NCBI GenBank assembly: GCA_020636955.1
Contig: JACJWY010000001.1
Location: 62,001 to 126,000, forward strand
DNA length: 64,000 bases
DNA from: Thermoleophilales bacterium
GTDB lineage: Bacteria > Actinomycetota > Thermoleophilia > Solirubrobacterales > 70-9
Direction: 5' to 3'
Shown: in pieces, positions 9,298 through 18,210 of the stretch
How positions within the stretch are numbered: position 1 is the stretch's first letter
Layout of the letters: every line of letters begins with the position of its first letter
Position numbers and translations under genes: made by a program
Notes under the pieces: model-generated
What the model saw: only the letters and a program-made list of their open reading frames with translations
Databases searched by the model: none
Told to the model about the DNA's origin: nothing

Positions 9298-10806
9298 GTG
9301 AACCACCCGCCTGCCAGTTCACAGATGATCGGAACGATCCTTTCGGACCGTTACCGGCTTGAGGCCAAACTTGGCAGCGGCGGCATGTCCACCGTATATC
9401 TGGCCCGGGACGAGGTGCTCGACCGTCCGGTCGCGGTGAAACTGATGCATCGCGAGATGACCGAGCAACCGGATCAGCTCGAGCGCTTCAACCAGGAAGC
9501 GCGGGCGGTGGCGAAGCTCTCCAATCCGAACGTGGTCGCCGTGATCGACGCCGGCGAGGATCAGGGCCGGCCCTACATCGTGCTCGAGTACGTGCAGGGA
9601 GAGACCCTGAAGCAACGGATTTCCCGGGTCGGCGCGCTGGATGCGACGGAGGCGCTCGCCTATGGCCTCGAAGTGGCCCAGGGCCTTGGTGTCGCGCATG
9701 AGCGGAACATGGTCCACCGGGACGTCAAGCCCCAGAACGTCCTGATCGACTCGACCGGACGGGCGAAATTGACCGACTTCGGCATCGCCCGGGAACTGAA
9801 TGACGAAGGCGTCACCGCGACCGGACGGGTAATCGGAACCACCGACTATGTCGCACCGGAACAGGCGATGGGCAAGGTGGTCGATCCCCGTTCGGACATC
9901 TACTCGCTCGGGATCGTCCTCTACGAAATGCTCACCGGCGACGTCCCCTTCGAGGCCGATAACCAGATTGGCGTCGCGATGAAACATGTGAACGAGGAGC
10001 TGCCCGACGTCCAGGCGATCCGTCCGGATATTTCGGCCGCCTCGGCCCGCGTAGTCGACCGGGCTACCGCCAAGAACCCTGACGACCGTTACCAGTCGAT
10101 CGAGGAAATGGTCGACGACCTGCAGGCTGCCCTCGAGGTGGAAGCGATACGGGCCGGAGGGACGACCGGGGAAGCCACCTCGGTGCTGGACGCAGTCGCC
10201 CCCCCACGCCGGCAGATTCCGACTTCGAAGACCTCGCCGTGGCCGGCCGTGGCGATGCTCCTGGTGGCTTTGGTGATCGCTGCCGGTACCGCCTACTTCA
10301 TTTCCCGGGGAGACACGGGCGGTGGCGGTGGCGGCGGAGCCGGCGGCAGCGGCTCGAACGATCAGCAGATTTCGCTGGTTTCAGCCACCGACTACGATCC
10401 CCAGGGCGACCAGGAAGAGCACTCCGAAGAGGTCGACCTCGCGCTGGACGACGACCGGTCGGCCACCGCCTGGACCACCGAGACCTATGAAACGGACAGC
10501 TTCGGGGACAAGTCCGGGGTCGGCCTCTACGTTGACGCCGGCGAGCCGGTCGAAGCGACCGAGATGGAGGTCCGCAGCCCGACCCCGGGCTGGACACTCG
10601 AGGTCTACGGTTCGAATGACCCGATCCCGGACGATGTTTCCGGCTGGACCCGACTCGCCCAGGTTCCCGACGTTTCCGAACAGCAGCGGATCGACCTGAT
10701 CACGGCCGGCGTCAAGTACCAGTACTACCTGCTCTGGATAACCGATCCGGCCGAAACGGATTCGGGCTTCGGCGTCGCAATCAGCGACATCCGCCTCTAC
10801 GGCTAG
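9298..10806 (+). CDS. Ser/Thr protein kinase with extracellular galactose-binding-like domain
   Basis: 502 residues. The N-terminal kinase has the Gly loop KLGSGGMSTVYLARD, catalytic loop VHRDVKPQNVLID near residue 140 and TDFGIARE, all active-type. One transmembrane helix (about 315-337) is followed by a run of seven glycines. The outer domain of about 150 residues begins ISLVSATDYDPQGD and contains TAWTTETY and LEVYGSNDPIP. This looks like a discoidin or carbohydrate-binding jelly roll, perhaps like the ectodomain of mycobacterial MviN, rather than PASTA repeats. The GTG start is weakly supported; an ATG nine codons in is possible. It faces ddl convergently. Sugar sensing is inference. Confidence 0.85.
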   Translation: MNHPPASSQMIGTILSDRYRLEAKLGSGGMSTVYLARDEVLDRPVAVKLMHREMTEQPDQLERFNQEARAVAKLSNPNVVAVIDAGEDQGRPYIVLEYVQGETLKQRISRVGALDATEALAYGLEVAQGLGVAHERNMVHRDVKPQNVLIDSTGRAKLTDFGIARELNDEGVTATGRVIGTTDYVAPEQAMGKVVDPRSDIYSLGIVLYEMLTGDVPFEADNQIGVAMKHVNEELPDVQAIRPDISAASARVVDRATAKNPDDRYQSIEEMVDDLQAALEVEAIRAGGTTGEATSVLDAVAPPRRQIPTSKTSPWPAVAMLLVALVIAAGTAYFISRGDTGGGGGGGAGGSGSNDQQISLVSATDYDPQGDQEEHSEEVDLALDDDRSATAWTTETYETDSFGDKSGVGLYVDAGEPVEATEMEVRSPTPGWTLEVYGSNDPIPDDVSGWTRLAQVPDVSEQQRIDLITAGVKYQYYLLWITDPAETDSGFGVAISDIRLYG

Positions 10807-10863
10807 TTGGCCGGGAAGTCAGGCGGACCCGGCTGGAGTACCGGGCGGTCGGGCGGGATCCGG

Positions 10864-11901
10864 CTAGAAGCTGTGCTCTGACGCCGACTTGTGGCGCTGA
10901 ATTGCGAGTTCGACCAAACGGTCGCATAAGTCGGGGTAGGCGAGTCCGGTGGCCTCCCAGAGCTTCGCGTAAACCGAGGTTCTGGTGAAACCGGGGATCG
11001 TGTTGATCTCGTTGAGGAGGATGCGGCTCTGACCGGGGGCGGGTTCTCCCGGCTCGGTCACGGCTTCTCCCGGCTCGGCGGTGTCTTCCTCGACGAAAAA
11101 GTCACAGCGGGCGAGGCCGGAGCAGCCGGCCATCGTGAAGACCCGGGTGGCCAGGTCGCGGACTGCGGCGGTGGTCTTGTCGTCCAGATCTGCCGGAGCG
11201 GCGATCCGGGTGCGGCCCTCGGTGTACTTGGCCTCGTAGTCGTACCACTCGTCATCGGTGAGAATCTCGCCCGGGAGGGAAGCCTCCGCGTCCTCGTTGC
11301 CCAGCACCGAGCATTCGATCTCGCGGCCCGGAGAGTTGGCCTCGATAATCACCCGGGGGTCGAACTTCGCCGCTTCCCGGACCGCGGCGTCCAGGTCGTC
11401 CCGATCGGTGACCTTGCTGATCCCCACGCTCGAGCCGAGGCGGGACGGTTTGACCCAGAGCGGGAACTCGAGCTCGAGGGCCTGTTCCTTCCAGCCCGGG
11501 GTGAAGGCCTGTACGAAGCCGACCTGGGGGATCCCGTGAAAGCCGCAGAGGCGCTTGAGGGTCAGCTTGTCCATACAGACGGCCGAGGCGAGTACATCGG
11601 AACCGGCGTAGGGAACGCCGATCGTGTCGAGCGCTCCCTGGGTCACACCATCCTCGCCGAAGGGTCCGTGCAGGACCGGAAAGACCGCGTCGAGTGAAAC
11701 CAGGTCGCCATCCACGGCGAGGCCCTCGCCGGGCCGGATCTCGACCGGATGCCCGTCGGTAATCCAGAGTCCGGACTTTTCGATCTGGATGCGAATGACT
11801 TCGTGACCAGCCGCTTCCAGACCTTCCGCCACTGCCTCGCCGGACAGCAACGAGATGTCATGTTCGCTGGATCGGCCACCGCTGAGGACTGCGACTCTCA
11901 T
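10864..11901 (-). CDS. ddl: D-alanine--D-alanine ligase (copy 1)
   Basis: 345 residues. This ATP-grasp enzyme joins two D-Ala for the peptidoglycan stem peptide. MRVAVLSGGRSSEHDISLLSG, the HGPFGEDGVTQG loop near residue 97, KPSRLGSSVGIS near 150 and NEINTIPGFTRTS near 300 are all diagnostic. A short insert near residue 270-285 repeats E-P-G-E-type units and is absent from the second Ddl at 37.97 kb. It is the last gene of the long minus-strand cell-wall run, 58 bp after the PASTA kinase gene. A 6-bp GC hairpin (10810-10833) lies in the 57-bp gap towards the convergent kinase gene. Confidence 0.93.
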   Translation of the reverse strand: MRVAVLSGGRSSEHDISLLSGEAVAEGLEAAGHEVIRIQIEKSGLWITDGHPVEIRPGEGLAVDGDLVSLDAVFPVLHGPFGEDGVTQGALDTIGVPYAGSDVLASAVCMDKLTLKRLCGFHGIPQVGFVQAFTPGWKEQALELEFPLWVKPSRLGSSVGISKVTDRDDLDAAVREAAKFDPRVIIEANSPGREIECSVLGNEDAEASLPGEILTDDEWYDYEAKYTEGRTRIAAPADLDDKTTAAVRDLATRVFTMAGCSGLARCDFFVEEDTAEPGEAVTEPGEPAPGQSRILLNEINTIPGFTRTSVYAKLWEATGLAYPDLCDRLVELAIQRHKSASEHSF

Positions 11902-11959
11902 CGCCCCGAAACGATATTTGGTCGGCCAGTCAGGGGGCTCGCGGTCCCTTCCAGGCGGT

Positions 11960-13759
11960 TCAGCCGACGCCGATACCGCCGCTGTCCGTGCCGCCGCCTC
12001 CGCTGTCCGGTTCGTATTTGCCGACCGTTATCACGACGGTTGAACCGTCCGCCACTTTGGTCCCGGAGGAGGGGCTCTGGTCGATCACCTTGCCGTCCTG
12101 TGGCTGGATCGAAGTCGTCTCGATCTGGACGCTCGGAACCAGTCCGGCGTTCGTGAGCCGGGATTCCGCCGAAGACTGGGTCTGCCCGACCAGGGCCGGA
12201 ACCGAAACCCTGGTGTCCTCGGGTCCGGAGGAAACGACGAGGGTGACGGCAGTGCCGGGATCAACCTTGGTTCCCGCGGTCGGCGACTGGTCAATCACTT
12301 CGCCCTGGGGCCGGTCGCTCGGCTCCTCGCTGGAGGAAAAGTCGAGTCCGACCGAGGCCAGTTGCTGCTTGGCGGCATTCAGGGTCTGCCCGACCACCGG
12401 TGGGACCTTGACCTGGGCCGCCCCGGTCGAGACGGTCACCGTTACCTCGGATCCGCGCTTCGCCGTTTCGCCACCGGCCGGATCGGTTTCGATCACCAGC
12501 CCGGAATCGACATCGGATGAGGCCTGAGTTTCGATGCTGGTCGCAAAACCGGCATCTTCGAGCTGCGCTTCGGCGTCGTCCTGGCTGAGACCGGCCACGT
12601 CGGGAACCTCGGTCTGGCCCGGACCGCCGCTGACCGTCAGGGTCACGGTCGGGTTCGAACAGGAGATGCCGAGGAAGTCGCAGTCCTGGTCGGCCTCGCC
12701 GGACGGATCCTGCCGGAAGACCTGGTTGCCGGGGACCGACGGGTTGTGTTGTCGGGCCACCTCGACCTTGAAGCCGTCCTGACTCAGCTTCGAGACCGCG
12801 GCGTCGCTGCTGGAGCCGACTACATTCGGCACTTCCACCGTGTGGCTCCGGGTGGCGGCCCAGGCGATCAACAACCCGATCAGGACCGCCAGCACGGCCA
12901 GGGCCCATTTCCACCAGTTGTTTTCCTGCTCCGGCTCGCCCGGATTTGCTTCCGCCTCGTCGAGGGCGGCGATGAAACTGTCCGCGTCCGGATAGCGCTC
13001 GTACGGTTCGCGGGCGAGTGCCCGCAGCACTACCGCGTCAAGGGCCGGGGAAACCGCGCGGTTGTAATAGCTGGGCGGCACCGGATCTTCCTTCAGTTGC
13101 TGAAGGGTGACCGCAACCGCGGTTTCACCATCGAAGGGGACCCTTCCGGTCAGACATTCGTAAAGGATCACCCCGATCGAATAGAGGTCCGACTGGGGGG
13201 AAACCTCGTAACCCTGCGCCTGCTCCGGTGAAAGGTAGTGGACGGTGCCCATGATCGAGCCCTCTTCGGTGATCTCCGAGATGCCGGCCCGGGCGATGCC
13301 GAAGTCGGTCACCGTGGCGAGGCCGGTTTCGTCGACGATCACGTTGAGCGGCTTGAAGTCCCGGTGGACGATGCCGCGGCGATGGGCGAATCCAGCCGCT
13401 TCGAGAACCTGCCGGACGATCGCCACCGACTCCGGCGGGGTGAGCCCGAGGTTGATCAGATCCCGCAGGGTGCGGCCCTCCAGGTAAGCCATCGCGATGT
13501 AGTAGGTATCCCCTACCTGGCCGCGATCGAAGATCGAAACGATGTTGACGTGCTGAAGCGAAGCCGCAGATTCGGCTTCACGACGGAAACGGGCGATGAA
13601 TTCGGGGTCACGGGCGTAACGCTCGTGAAGCACCTTCAGCGCCACCCGGCGCGGCAACTCAAGATCCTCGGCCAGCCACACGTCGGCCATTCCGCCAGAG
13701 CCGATCAGGTATTCGATCCGGTAGCGGCCATCCACCACCATGCCTTCGTTCAGTCTCAT
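11960..13759 (-). CDS. pknB: PASTA-domain Ser/Thr kinase PknB
   Basis: 599 residues. The kinase domain occupies about residues 10-270, with YLIGSGGMADVWLAED, VHRDFKPLNVIVD and TDFGIARAG. A transmembrane helix (about 282-302) leads to four PASTA repeats, each opening with a V-P-x-(V/L)-x-G unit. PASTA domains bind uncrosslinked peptidoglycan or muropeptides, so the kinase should report wall status and phosphorylate division and wall proteins. The first PASTA unit has an extra loop with DCDFLGISCS, whose two cysteines may form a disulfide. The C-terminus is Gly-rich. It lies in the run with PBP, FtsW, PP2C and FHA genes, the classic actinobacterial arrangement; a pknA equivalent is not adjacent. 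Confidence 0.95.
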   Translation of the reverse strand: MRLNEGMVVDGRYRIEYLIGSGGMADVWLAEDLELPRRVALKVLHERYARDPEFIARFRREAESAASLQHVNIVSIFDRGQVGDTYYIAMAYLEGRTLRDLINLGLTPPESVAIVRQVLEAAGFAHRRGIVHRDFKPLNVIVDETGLATVTDFGIARAGISEITEEGSIMGTVHYLSPEQAQGYEVSPQSDLYSIGVILYECLTGRVPFDGETAVAVTLQQLKEDPVPPSYYNRAVSPALDAVVLRALAREPYERYPDADSFIAALDEAEANPGEPEQENNWWKWALAVLAVLIGLLIAWAATRSHTVEVPNVVGSSSDAAVSKLSQDGFKVEVARQHNPSVPGNQVFRQDPSGEADQDCDFLGISCSNPTVTLTVSGGPGQTEVPDVAGLSQDDAEAQLEDAGFATSIETQASSDVDSGLVIETDPAGGETAKRGSEVTVTVSTGAAQVKVPPVVGQTLNAAKQQLASVGLDFSSSEEPSDRPQGEVIDQSPTAGTKVDPGTAVTLVVSSGPEDTRVSVPALVGQTQSSAESRLTNAGLVPSVQIETTSIQPQDGKVIDQSPSSGTKVADGSTVVITVGKYEPDSGGGGTDSGGIGVG

Positions 13760-13794
13760 CTAGGTTCTGCTTTTCGGTCTTTGTCCGGCAAGTC

Positions 13795-15243
13795 CTACTC
13801 ACCCAAGAGAGTCTGCATTACACCGGCGGCGATCGGGGCGGCAACTGTACCGCCCTGTCCGTCGGTGCACTCGACCGTGGCGGCAACCGCGATCTGCGGA
13901 TCATCGGCCGGGGCGAAGCCGACGAACCAGGCCTGGTTCGGCAGCCCGCCACATTCATCCTTGTCCGGAACCTCGGCCGTGCCGGTCTTGCCGGCCACAT
14001 CCACCCCGCTCAGGGCCGCGGCGGTACCGGTGCCTTCGTTGACCACGTCCTGCATCGCGTCGGTCAACTCGTTTGCGGTCTCCTCGGAGATCACATCCGA
14101 CTGGACCTCGGGGTCCATGGTCTTGACGGTCCTTCCGTCGGGATCCTTGACCTTGTCCCAGATCTGCGGTCGCATCAGCTTGCCGCCGTTGGCGATCGTC
14201 GCCGCCACTTCGGCCATTTGGACCGGTGTGGCCAGCAGCCTTTCCTGGCCGATCGCCAGTCGACCGACATCGATCGGGTCGTCACCGGTCAGCAGCTTGT
14301 CATTCTCGAGGTCAAAAACCCCGCTGGTCGACATCTGGCCGTCGGGCAGATCGAGCTGCGGCTTCGAGTTGAAGCCGAACTTCGTCATGTAGTCCTCGAG
14401 GGTGCCGGTGCCGATCTTCTCGCCGAGCTGAGCGAAATAGGTGTTGACCGAGTTGGTCAGGGCGGTGGTCACGTTGATGTCGCCGAAGTCCTGGTCGAAG
14501 TCGTTGGCAAGCGGATGGCCCTGCACATCGATCGATCCGGGCGAGTTGATGGTCTCGTCCGGGGTGATCGCCCCGGAATCGAGTGCCGCCGCTGCGGTCA
14601 CGAGCTTGAAAGTGGAGCCGGGCGGATACTGGCCCTGGGTCGACCGGTTGAACATCGGCCGTGACGGGTCGGCGCTGAGGGCCGAAAAATCGGTGGGCAC
14701 ATCGTTCGGGTTGAAGGGAGGTACGCTGACCATCGCCTTGACCGCGCCGGTGTCGGGTTCGATCGCGACCACGGCGCCGGGCTGGCCACCGAGCAGGTCG
14801 AAGGCAGTTTGCTGGGCGGTCGGGTCGATCGAAGTGATCAGGTCGTTGCCCTCGGGCTTCTTGCCGCGCAGTTCGTCGATGATCGAGGAGAATTCGTTTT
14901 CGTCCCCGATCAGTTCCGAGTTGTGGTACGCCTCGAACTCCGAATTGCCGTATTCGACGAAGCTGTAGCCGATCGGGTGGCCGTAACTGTCACCTTCGGG
15001 ATAGTCCCGCACATACCTGAGCGACGGGCCGCTGCCCTTGGCGACCGAACGGGCGATCACAGTCCCGTCGTCCGCCAGGATCCGGCCCCGTTTGATCTGC
15101 TGGGCCTCGAAGAGGGGCCGCTTGTTGACCCTTTCGTTCTTGAGGTTGTTCGCGTCGAAAACGGTCCAGTAGGAAGTGAAGCCGACCAGCACGGCGAAAG
15201 AAACGCCGATGAAGGCGAAGAGCTTGACGATCCGGGCGTTCAA
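13795..15243 (-). CDS. pbpA: Class B penicillin-binding protein (PbpA-like transpeptidase)
   Basis: 482 residues starting with TTG after a GAAGGA ribosome site. One N-terminal transmembrane helix is followed by a short dimerisation region (RGRILADDGTVIARS) and the transpeptidase domain. All three motifs are present: the S-x-x-K set in PPGSTFKLVTAAAA near residue 205, SVNTYF near 265, and GKTGTAE near 420. It crosslinks peptidoglycan outside the membrane, working with the FtsW/RodA glycosyltransferase encoded 12 bp upstream. Size and neighbours match mycobacterial and Streptomyces PbpA rather than the larger FtsI with PASTA domains. Confidence 0.94.
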   Translation of the reverse strand: MNARIVKLFAFIGVSFAVLVGFTSYWTVFDANNLKNERVNKRPLFEAQQIKRGRILADDGTVIARSVAKGSGPSLRYVRDYPEGDSYGHPIGYSFVEYGNSEFEAYHNSELIGDENEFSSIIDELRGKKPEGNDLITSIDPTAQQTAFDLLGGQPGAVVAIEPDTGAVKAMVSVPPFNPNDVPTDFSALSADPSRPMFNRSTQGQYPPGSTFKLVTAAAALDSGAITPDETINSPGSIDVQGHPLANDFDQDFGDINVTTALTNSVNTYFAQLGEKIGTGTLEDYMTKFGFNSKPQLDLPDGQMSTSGVFDLENDKLLTGDDPIDVGRLAIGQERLLATPVQMAEVAATIANGGKLMRPQIWDKVKDPDGRTVKTMDPEVQSDVISEETANELTDAMQDVVNEGTGTAAALSGVDVAGKTGTAEVPDKDECGGLPNQAWFVGFAPADDPQIAVAATVECTDGQGGTVAAPIAAGVMQTLLGE

Positions 15244-15255
15244 GGATTTTCCTTC

Positions 15256-16572
15256 TCAGATGCCTTCGCGTGCCTCGCGACGGGCACGATCGGAGATCAA
15301 CAGCAGCAGGGCGAGCAGGATGAAGTTGGCGAGGATGGAGGATCCGCCGTAGGAGACCAGGGGCAGGGTGACGCCGGTCAGCGGGATGACCCGGGTTACG
15401 CCGCCAATGATCACGAAGGCCTGGAAAGCGAAGACGGTGGTGAGGCCGGTGGCGAGGAGTTTCGAGAAACCGTCGTTGGCCAGCAGCGCGACCTTGAAAC
15501 CACGGGCCGCGACCAGCAGGTAGGTGGCGATGATCGCGCAGGCGCCGAACAGACCGAGCTCCGAGGTGATCAGGGTGTAGATCAGGTCGGTCTGGGCGGC
15601 CGGCAACAGTGGTGCATCGGTCCCCGGGATCACGACCATCGCCTGGGCGAAGCCTTCTCCGAAGAGTCCGCCGTCAGCCATCGCGAACATCGACTGCAGG
15701 ATCTGGTAACCGGCGCCAGAGGGATCCTGGTAGGGATCGAGCCAGATGTCGACCCGGTCGGTCACATGGGGAACCGTGTGGTAGATCACCCAGGCGCCGG
15801 CGAGGAACATCGCCATCCCGATGACCACGAAGGAGAGCCGGCCGGTCGCCACGTAGATCAGGGCCAGGAAGGCGGCGAAGAACATCAGCGAACTGCCGAG
15901 GTCCCGGATGAAGATCAGCATGAACATCGCCGCCCCCCATACCACCAGCAGCGGTCCCAGATGCTTGAGCGGAGGGAAGGTGATGCCGAGGAAGCGTCGC
16001 GCTCCCACGACCAGCAGTTCGCGATGCTCCCTCAGGTAGCTGGCGAGGAAGATGACGATCCCGATCTTGGCCAGCTCGGCCGGCTGGAAGGAGATCGGGC
16101 CGAGACTGATCCCGAGATAGGCCCCGTTCACCTGCGAGCCGATCACCGGTAGCCGCGGCGCCATCAGCAACCCGAGGCTGATCAGGGCGATCGTGTACCG
16201 GTAACGCTCCAGCACCGAGTAATCCTTGAAGAACTGGATCACTACGGCAAAGAGGATCAGTCCGATCACGAACCAGTTCGCCTGGTCACGGGCGAGTTCA
16301 CTCCCCATCTCGGCGTCCAGCCGATAGAGCATGACCAGACCGAATGCCGTGAGGAGGGCCATCAGCGGGAACAGGTAGGGATCGGCGTTGGGCAGCCGGA
16401 TACGGATGTAGATGTGGGTGGCGAGACAGATCGCCAGGAAGTAGAGCCCGTAGGAGAGGCTCAGGTTGGTCAGCTGGTTGTCGTTCTGCGCGAAGACCGC
16501 GGCGAAGCCTGCGGTCAGGAGCAGGGCAACCGGGACGAGGGCCAGAAGTTCCCGGTTGCGGGAGGCACTCAC
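15256..16572 (-). CDS. rodA: FtsW/RodA-family SEDS peptidoglycan glycosyltransferase
   Basis: 438 residues with about ten transmembrane helices. LGISLGPISFQPAELAKIG near residue 140, ATGRLSFVVIGMA and the C-terminal GVTLPLVSYGGSSILANF are SEDS-family signatures. SEDS proteins polymerise glycan strands from lipid II together with a class B PBP, here the adjacent pbpA product. The GTG start overlaps the phosphatase stop by 4 bp. Whether it serves elongation (RodA) or division (FtsW) cannot be decided from sequence. The pknB-pbpA-rodA-pstP context favours RodA. Confidence 0.93.
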   Translation of the reverse strand: MSASRNRELLALVPVALLLTAGFAAVFAQNDNQLTNLSLSYGLYFLAICLATHIYIRIRLPNADPYLFPLMALLTAFGLVMLYRLDAEMGSELARDQANWFVIGLILFAVVIQFFKDYSVLERYRYTIALISLGLLMAPRLPVIGSQVNGAYLGISLGPISFQPAELAKIGIVIFLASYLREHRELLVVGARRFLGITFPPLKHLGPLLVVWGAAMFMLIFIRDLGSSLMFFAAFLALIYVATGRLSFVVIGMAMFLAGAWVIYHTVPHVTDRVDIWLDPYQDPSGAGYQILQSMFAMADGGLFGEGFAQAMVVIPGTDAPLLPAAQTDLIYTLITSELGLFGACAIIATYLLVAARGFKVALLANDGFSKLLATGLTTVFAFQAFVIIGGVTRVIPLTGVTLPLVSYGGSSILANFILLALLLLISDRARREAREGI

Positions 16573-17708
16573 CCGGTCAGACCCTCGCTGCTTTCGATGT
16601 CCTCGATCAGCGACACGGCATCGTCCTTGCTGCGCACTTCGTTATCGGTCACCGACCGCTGGCGGCTCGATGGCAGCGAATCGGTCTGAACCGCGGTCGA
16701 GTACTTCAGGTTGTAGAGGTCGATGCCGAAGGGAAGCTCATATGGCAGGCCGCTGTAAAGGGCGACCCGGCCGGCCGGGTCGGTGCCGAGGAACCAGGCC
16801 TGACGGGTGGCAACGAATACCCCGCCGACCAGGAGCAGCAGCACCGCGCAGGCGGCAAGCACTCCGGCGATGATCCTCCCCCGGCGACGGGGCTTCGGGG
16901 TTTCGGCTTCGCCGCGGCGAGGCCGGGTCGGTCGGCGGGCGCCACCCCGGCGGATCATGGTCGGCTGCTCGCCCCTTGGCAACGGCCGGGCCGGATCCTC
17001 GACCTGGAAGATCACCACCGTGATGTTGTCGCGACCGCCGGCCCGGTTCGCTTCATCGACCAGGGTACGGGCGGCTGCGTCAAGGCTGGTCGCCCCGGCG
17101 AGAATCTCGCTGATCTTCTCGTCGCTGATCATCGTGGTCAGGCCGTCGGAGCAAAGCAGGAAGACGTCACCCGGCTCTGACGGCACCGCGGTGAGATCGG
17201 CTTGCACTTCCGGTTCCGGGCCGAGCGCCCGGGTGATGATCGAGCGCTGCGGGTGATCCTCGGCCTGCTCTTCGGTGATCTGGCCCCGGCGTCGCATTTC
17301 CTCGACCAGAGAATGGTCCCTGGTCAGCCGCTGGATGATCCCGTCGCGCAGCCGGTAGGCACGCGAGTCACCGACGTGGCCGATGTAGACCTGTTCGGTG
17401 TCGGCGTCAACCGCCGCGACCGTGATTGTGGTTCCCATTCCGGCCAGCGAGGCGTCGGCATGGGCCTGTTCATAGATGTTGTGATTGGCGACCGCGATCG
17501 TCCGCTCGATCGATTCCTCGGGGCTGCCATCCGGGAGGCCCGCCTGGAAGGCCTGAATCGCGGTCAGTGAAGCGACCTCTCCGGCCTGGGCCCCGCCCAT
17601 TCCGTCGGCAACCACGAAGAGCGGCGAGCGGGCCAGGTACGAGTCCTCGTTGGCCTGGCGCTGGCGACCGACGTCGGTCCGCTCCGAATGTCCGGAAACC
17701 CTCAGCAT
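16569..17708 (-). CDS. pstP: PP2C-family Ser/Thr phosphatase PstP
   Basis: 379 residues. The N-terminal PP2C domain (about 1-240) has RQANEDSYL, VVADGMGGAQAGEVAS, GHVGDSRAYRLRDG, LCSDGLTTM and GGRDNITVV, the metal-binding aspartates of the family. A basic linker follows (repeated R and P), then a transmembrane helix (about 280-302) and a 75-residue outer tail. The enzyme reverses phosphorylation by the neighbouring kinases, acting on kinase loops and wall-synthesis partners. It overlaps the SEDS gene by 4 bp and follows fhaB by 19 bp. Domain order matches mycobacterial PstP. Confidence 0.95.
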   Translation of the reverse strand: MLRVSGHSERTDVGRQRQANEDSYLARSPLFVVADGMGGAQAGEVASLTAIQAFQAGLPDGSPEESIERTIAVANHNIYEQAHADASLAGMGTTITVAAVDADTEQVYIGHVGDSRAYRLRDGIIQRLTRDHSLVEEMRRRGQITEEQAEDHPQRSIITRALGPEPEVQADLTAVPSEPGDVFLLCSDGLTTMISDEKISEILAGATSLDAAARTLVDEANRAGGRDNITVVIFQVEDPARPLPRGEQPTMIRRGGARRPTRPRRGEAETPKPRRRGRIIAGVLAACAVLLLLVGGVFVATRQAWFLGTDPAGRVALYSGLPYELPFGIDLYNLKYSTAVQTDSLPSSRQRSVTDNEVRSKDDAVSLIEDIESSEGLTG

Positions 17709-17727
17709 GATCGTTCTTTCAAGCTAC

Positions 17728-18192
17728 TCATGGGCGATCCAGTTCAAACCTGAAGGCGGTGTCCCCGATCTCGATCATGCTGCCATCCCGCACTTCGGCC
17801 TCGGATGTAACCGCGCCACCGTCGAGCAGGGTGCCATTGGTCGAGTTCATGTCTTCGAGGAAGTATCTGTCACCGCGAGGGTAGAGCCTCGCGTGGAGAC
17901 CGGATGCATAACGGTCCGTGAAGGAAATGTCAGCTTCGGAGGACCGGCCCAGGGTCACGCCGCCGAAGACATCGAAACGGGTTCCCGCGTCAAGCCCTCC
18001 ACCCCGGGCCACGATCAGCCAGGCATCGTAGGACCCGGCCGAGGGAGCGCCGATCGTGGCGTCGCCGTCAAAACTGGCTCCTTTGTTCCGCTTCAGGTCC
18101 TTGCGGGCGCTTGCGGCCACCCAGAGCAGGAACAGGTAGAGGACCGCCAGAAACCCGAACTTGAGCGCGACTGAAATCGGTTCGTAGTCCAA
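17728..18192 (-). CDS. fhaB: FHA-domain membrane protein FhaB
   Basis: 154 residues. An N-terminal transmembrane helix (about 8-27) and a short basic linker precede a forkhead-associated domain. LGRSSEADISF near residue 85, the S-x-L-H unit in YASGLHARLY, and MNSTNGTLLDG near 120 are the phosphothreonine-binding signatures. In mycobacteria the equivalent protein is a kinase substrate linking phosphorylation to cell division. Here it lies between pstP and fhaA with 18-19 bp gaps, so co-expression with the phosphatase and kinases is expected. Confidence 0.92.
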   Translation of the reverse strand: MDYEPISVALKFGFLAVLYLFLLWVAASARKDLKRNKGASFDGDATIGAPSAGSYDAWLIVARGGGLDAGTRFDVFGGVTLGRSSEADISFTDRYASGLHARLYPRGDRYFLEDMNSTNGTLLDGGAVTSEAEVRDGSMIEIGDTAFRFELDRP

Positions 18193-18210
18193 TTGCCCGT
18201 CCGGTCGCGC

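Noticed and set aside
14809..16152. 447-codon plus-strand frame opposite pbpA/rodA
   Set aside because: Antisense shadow with Glu/Gly/Asp-rich low-complexity translation.
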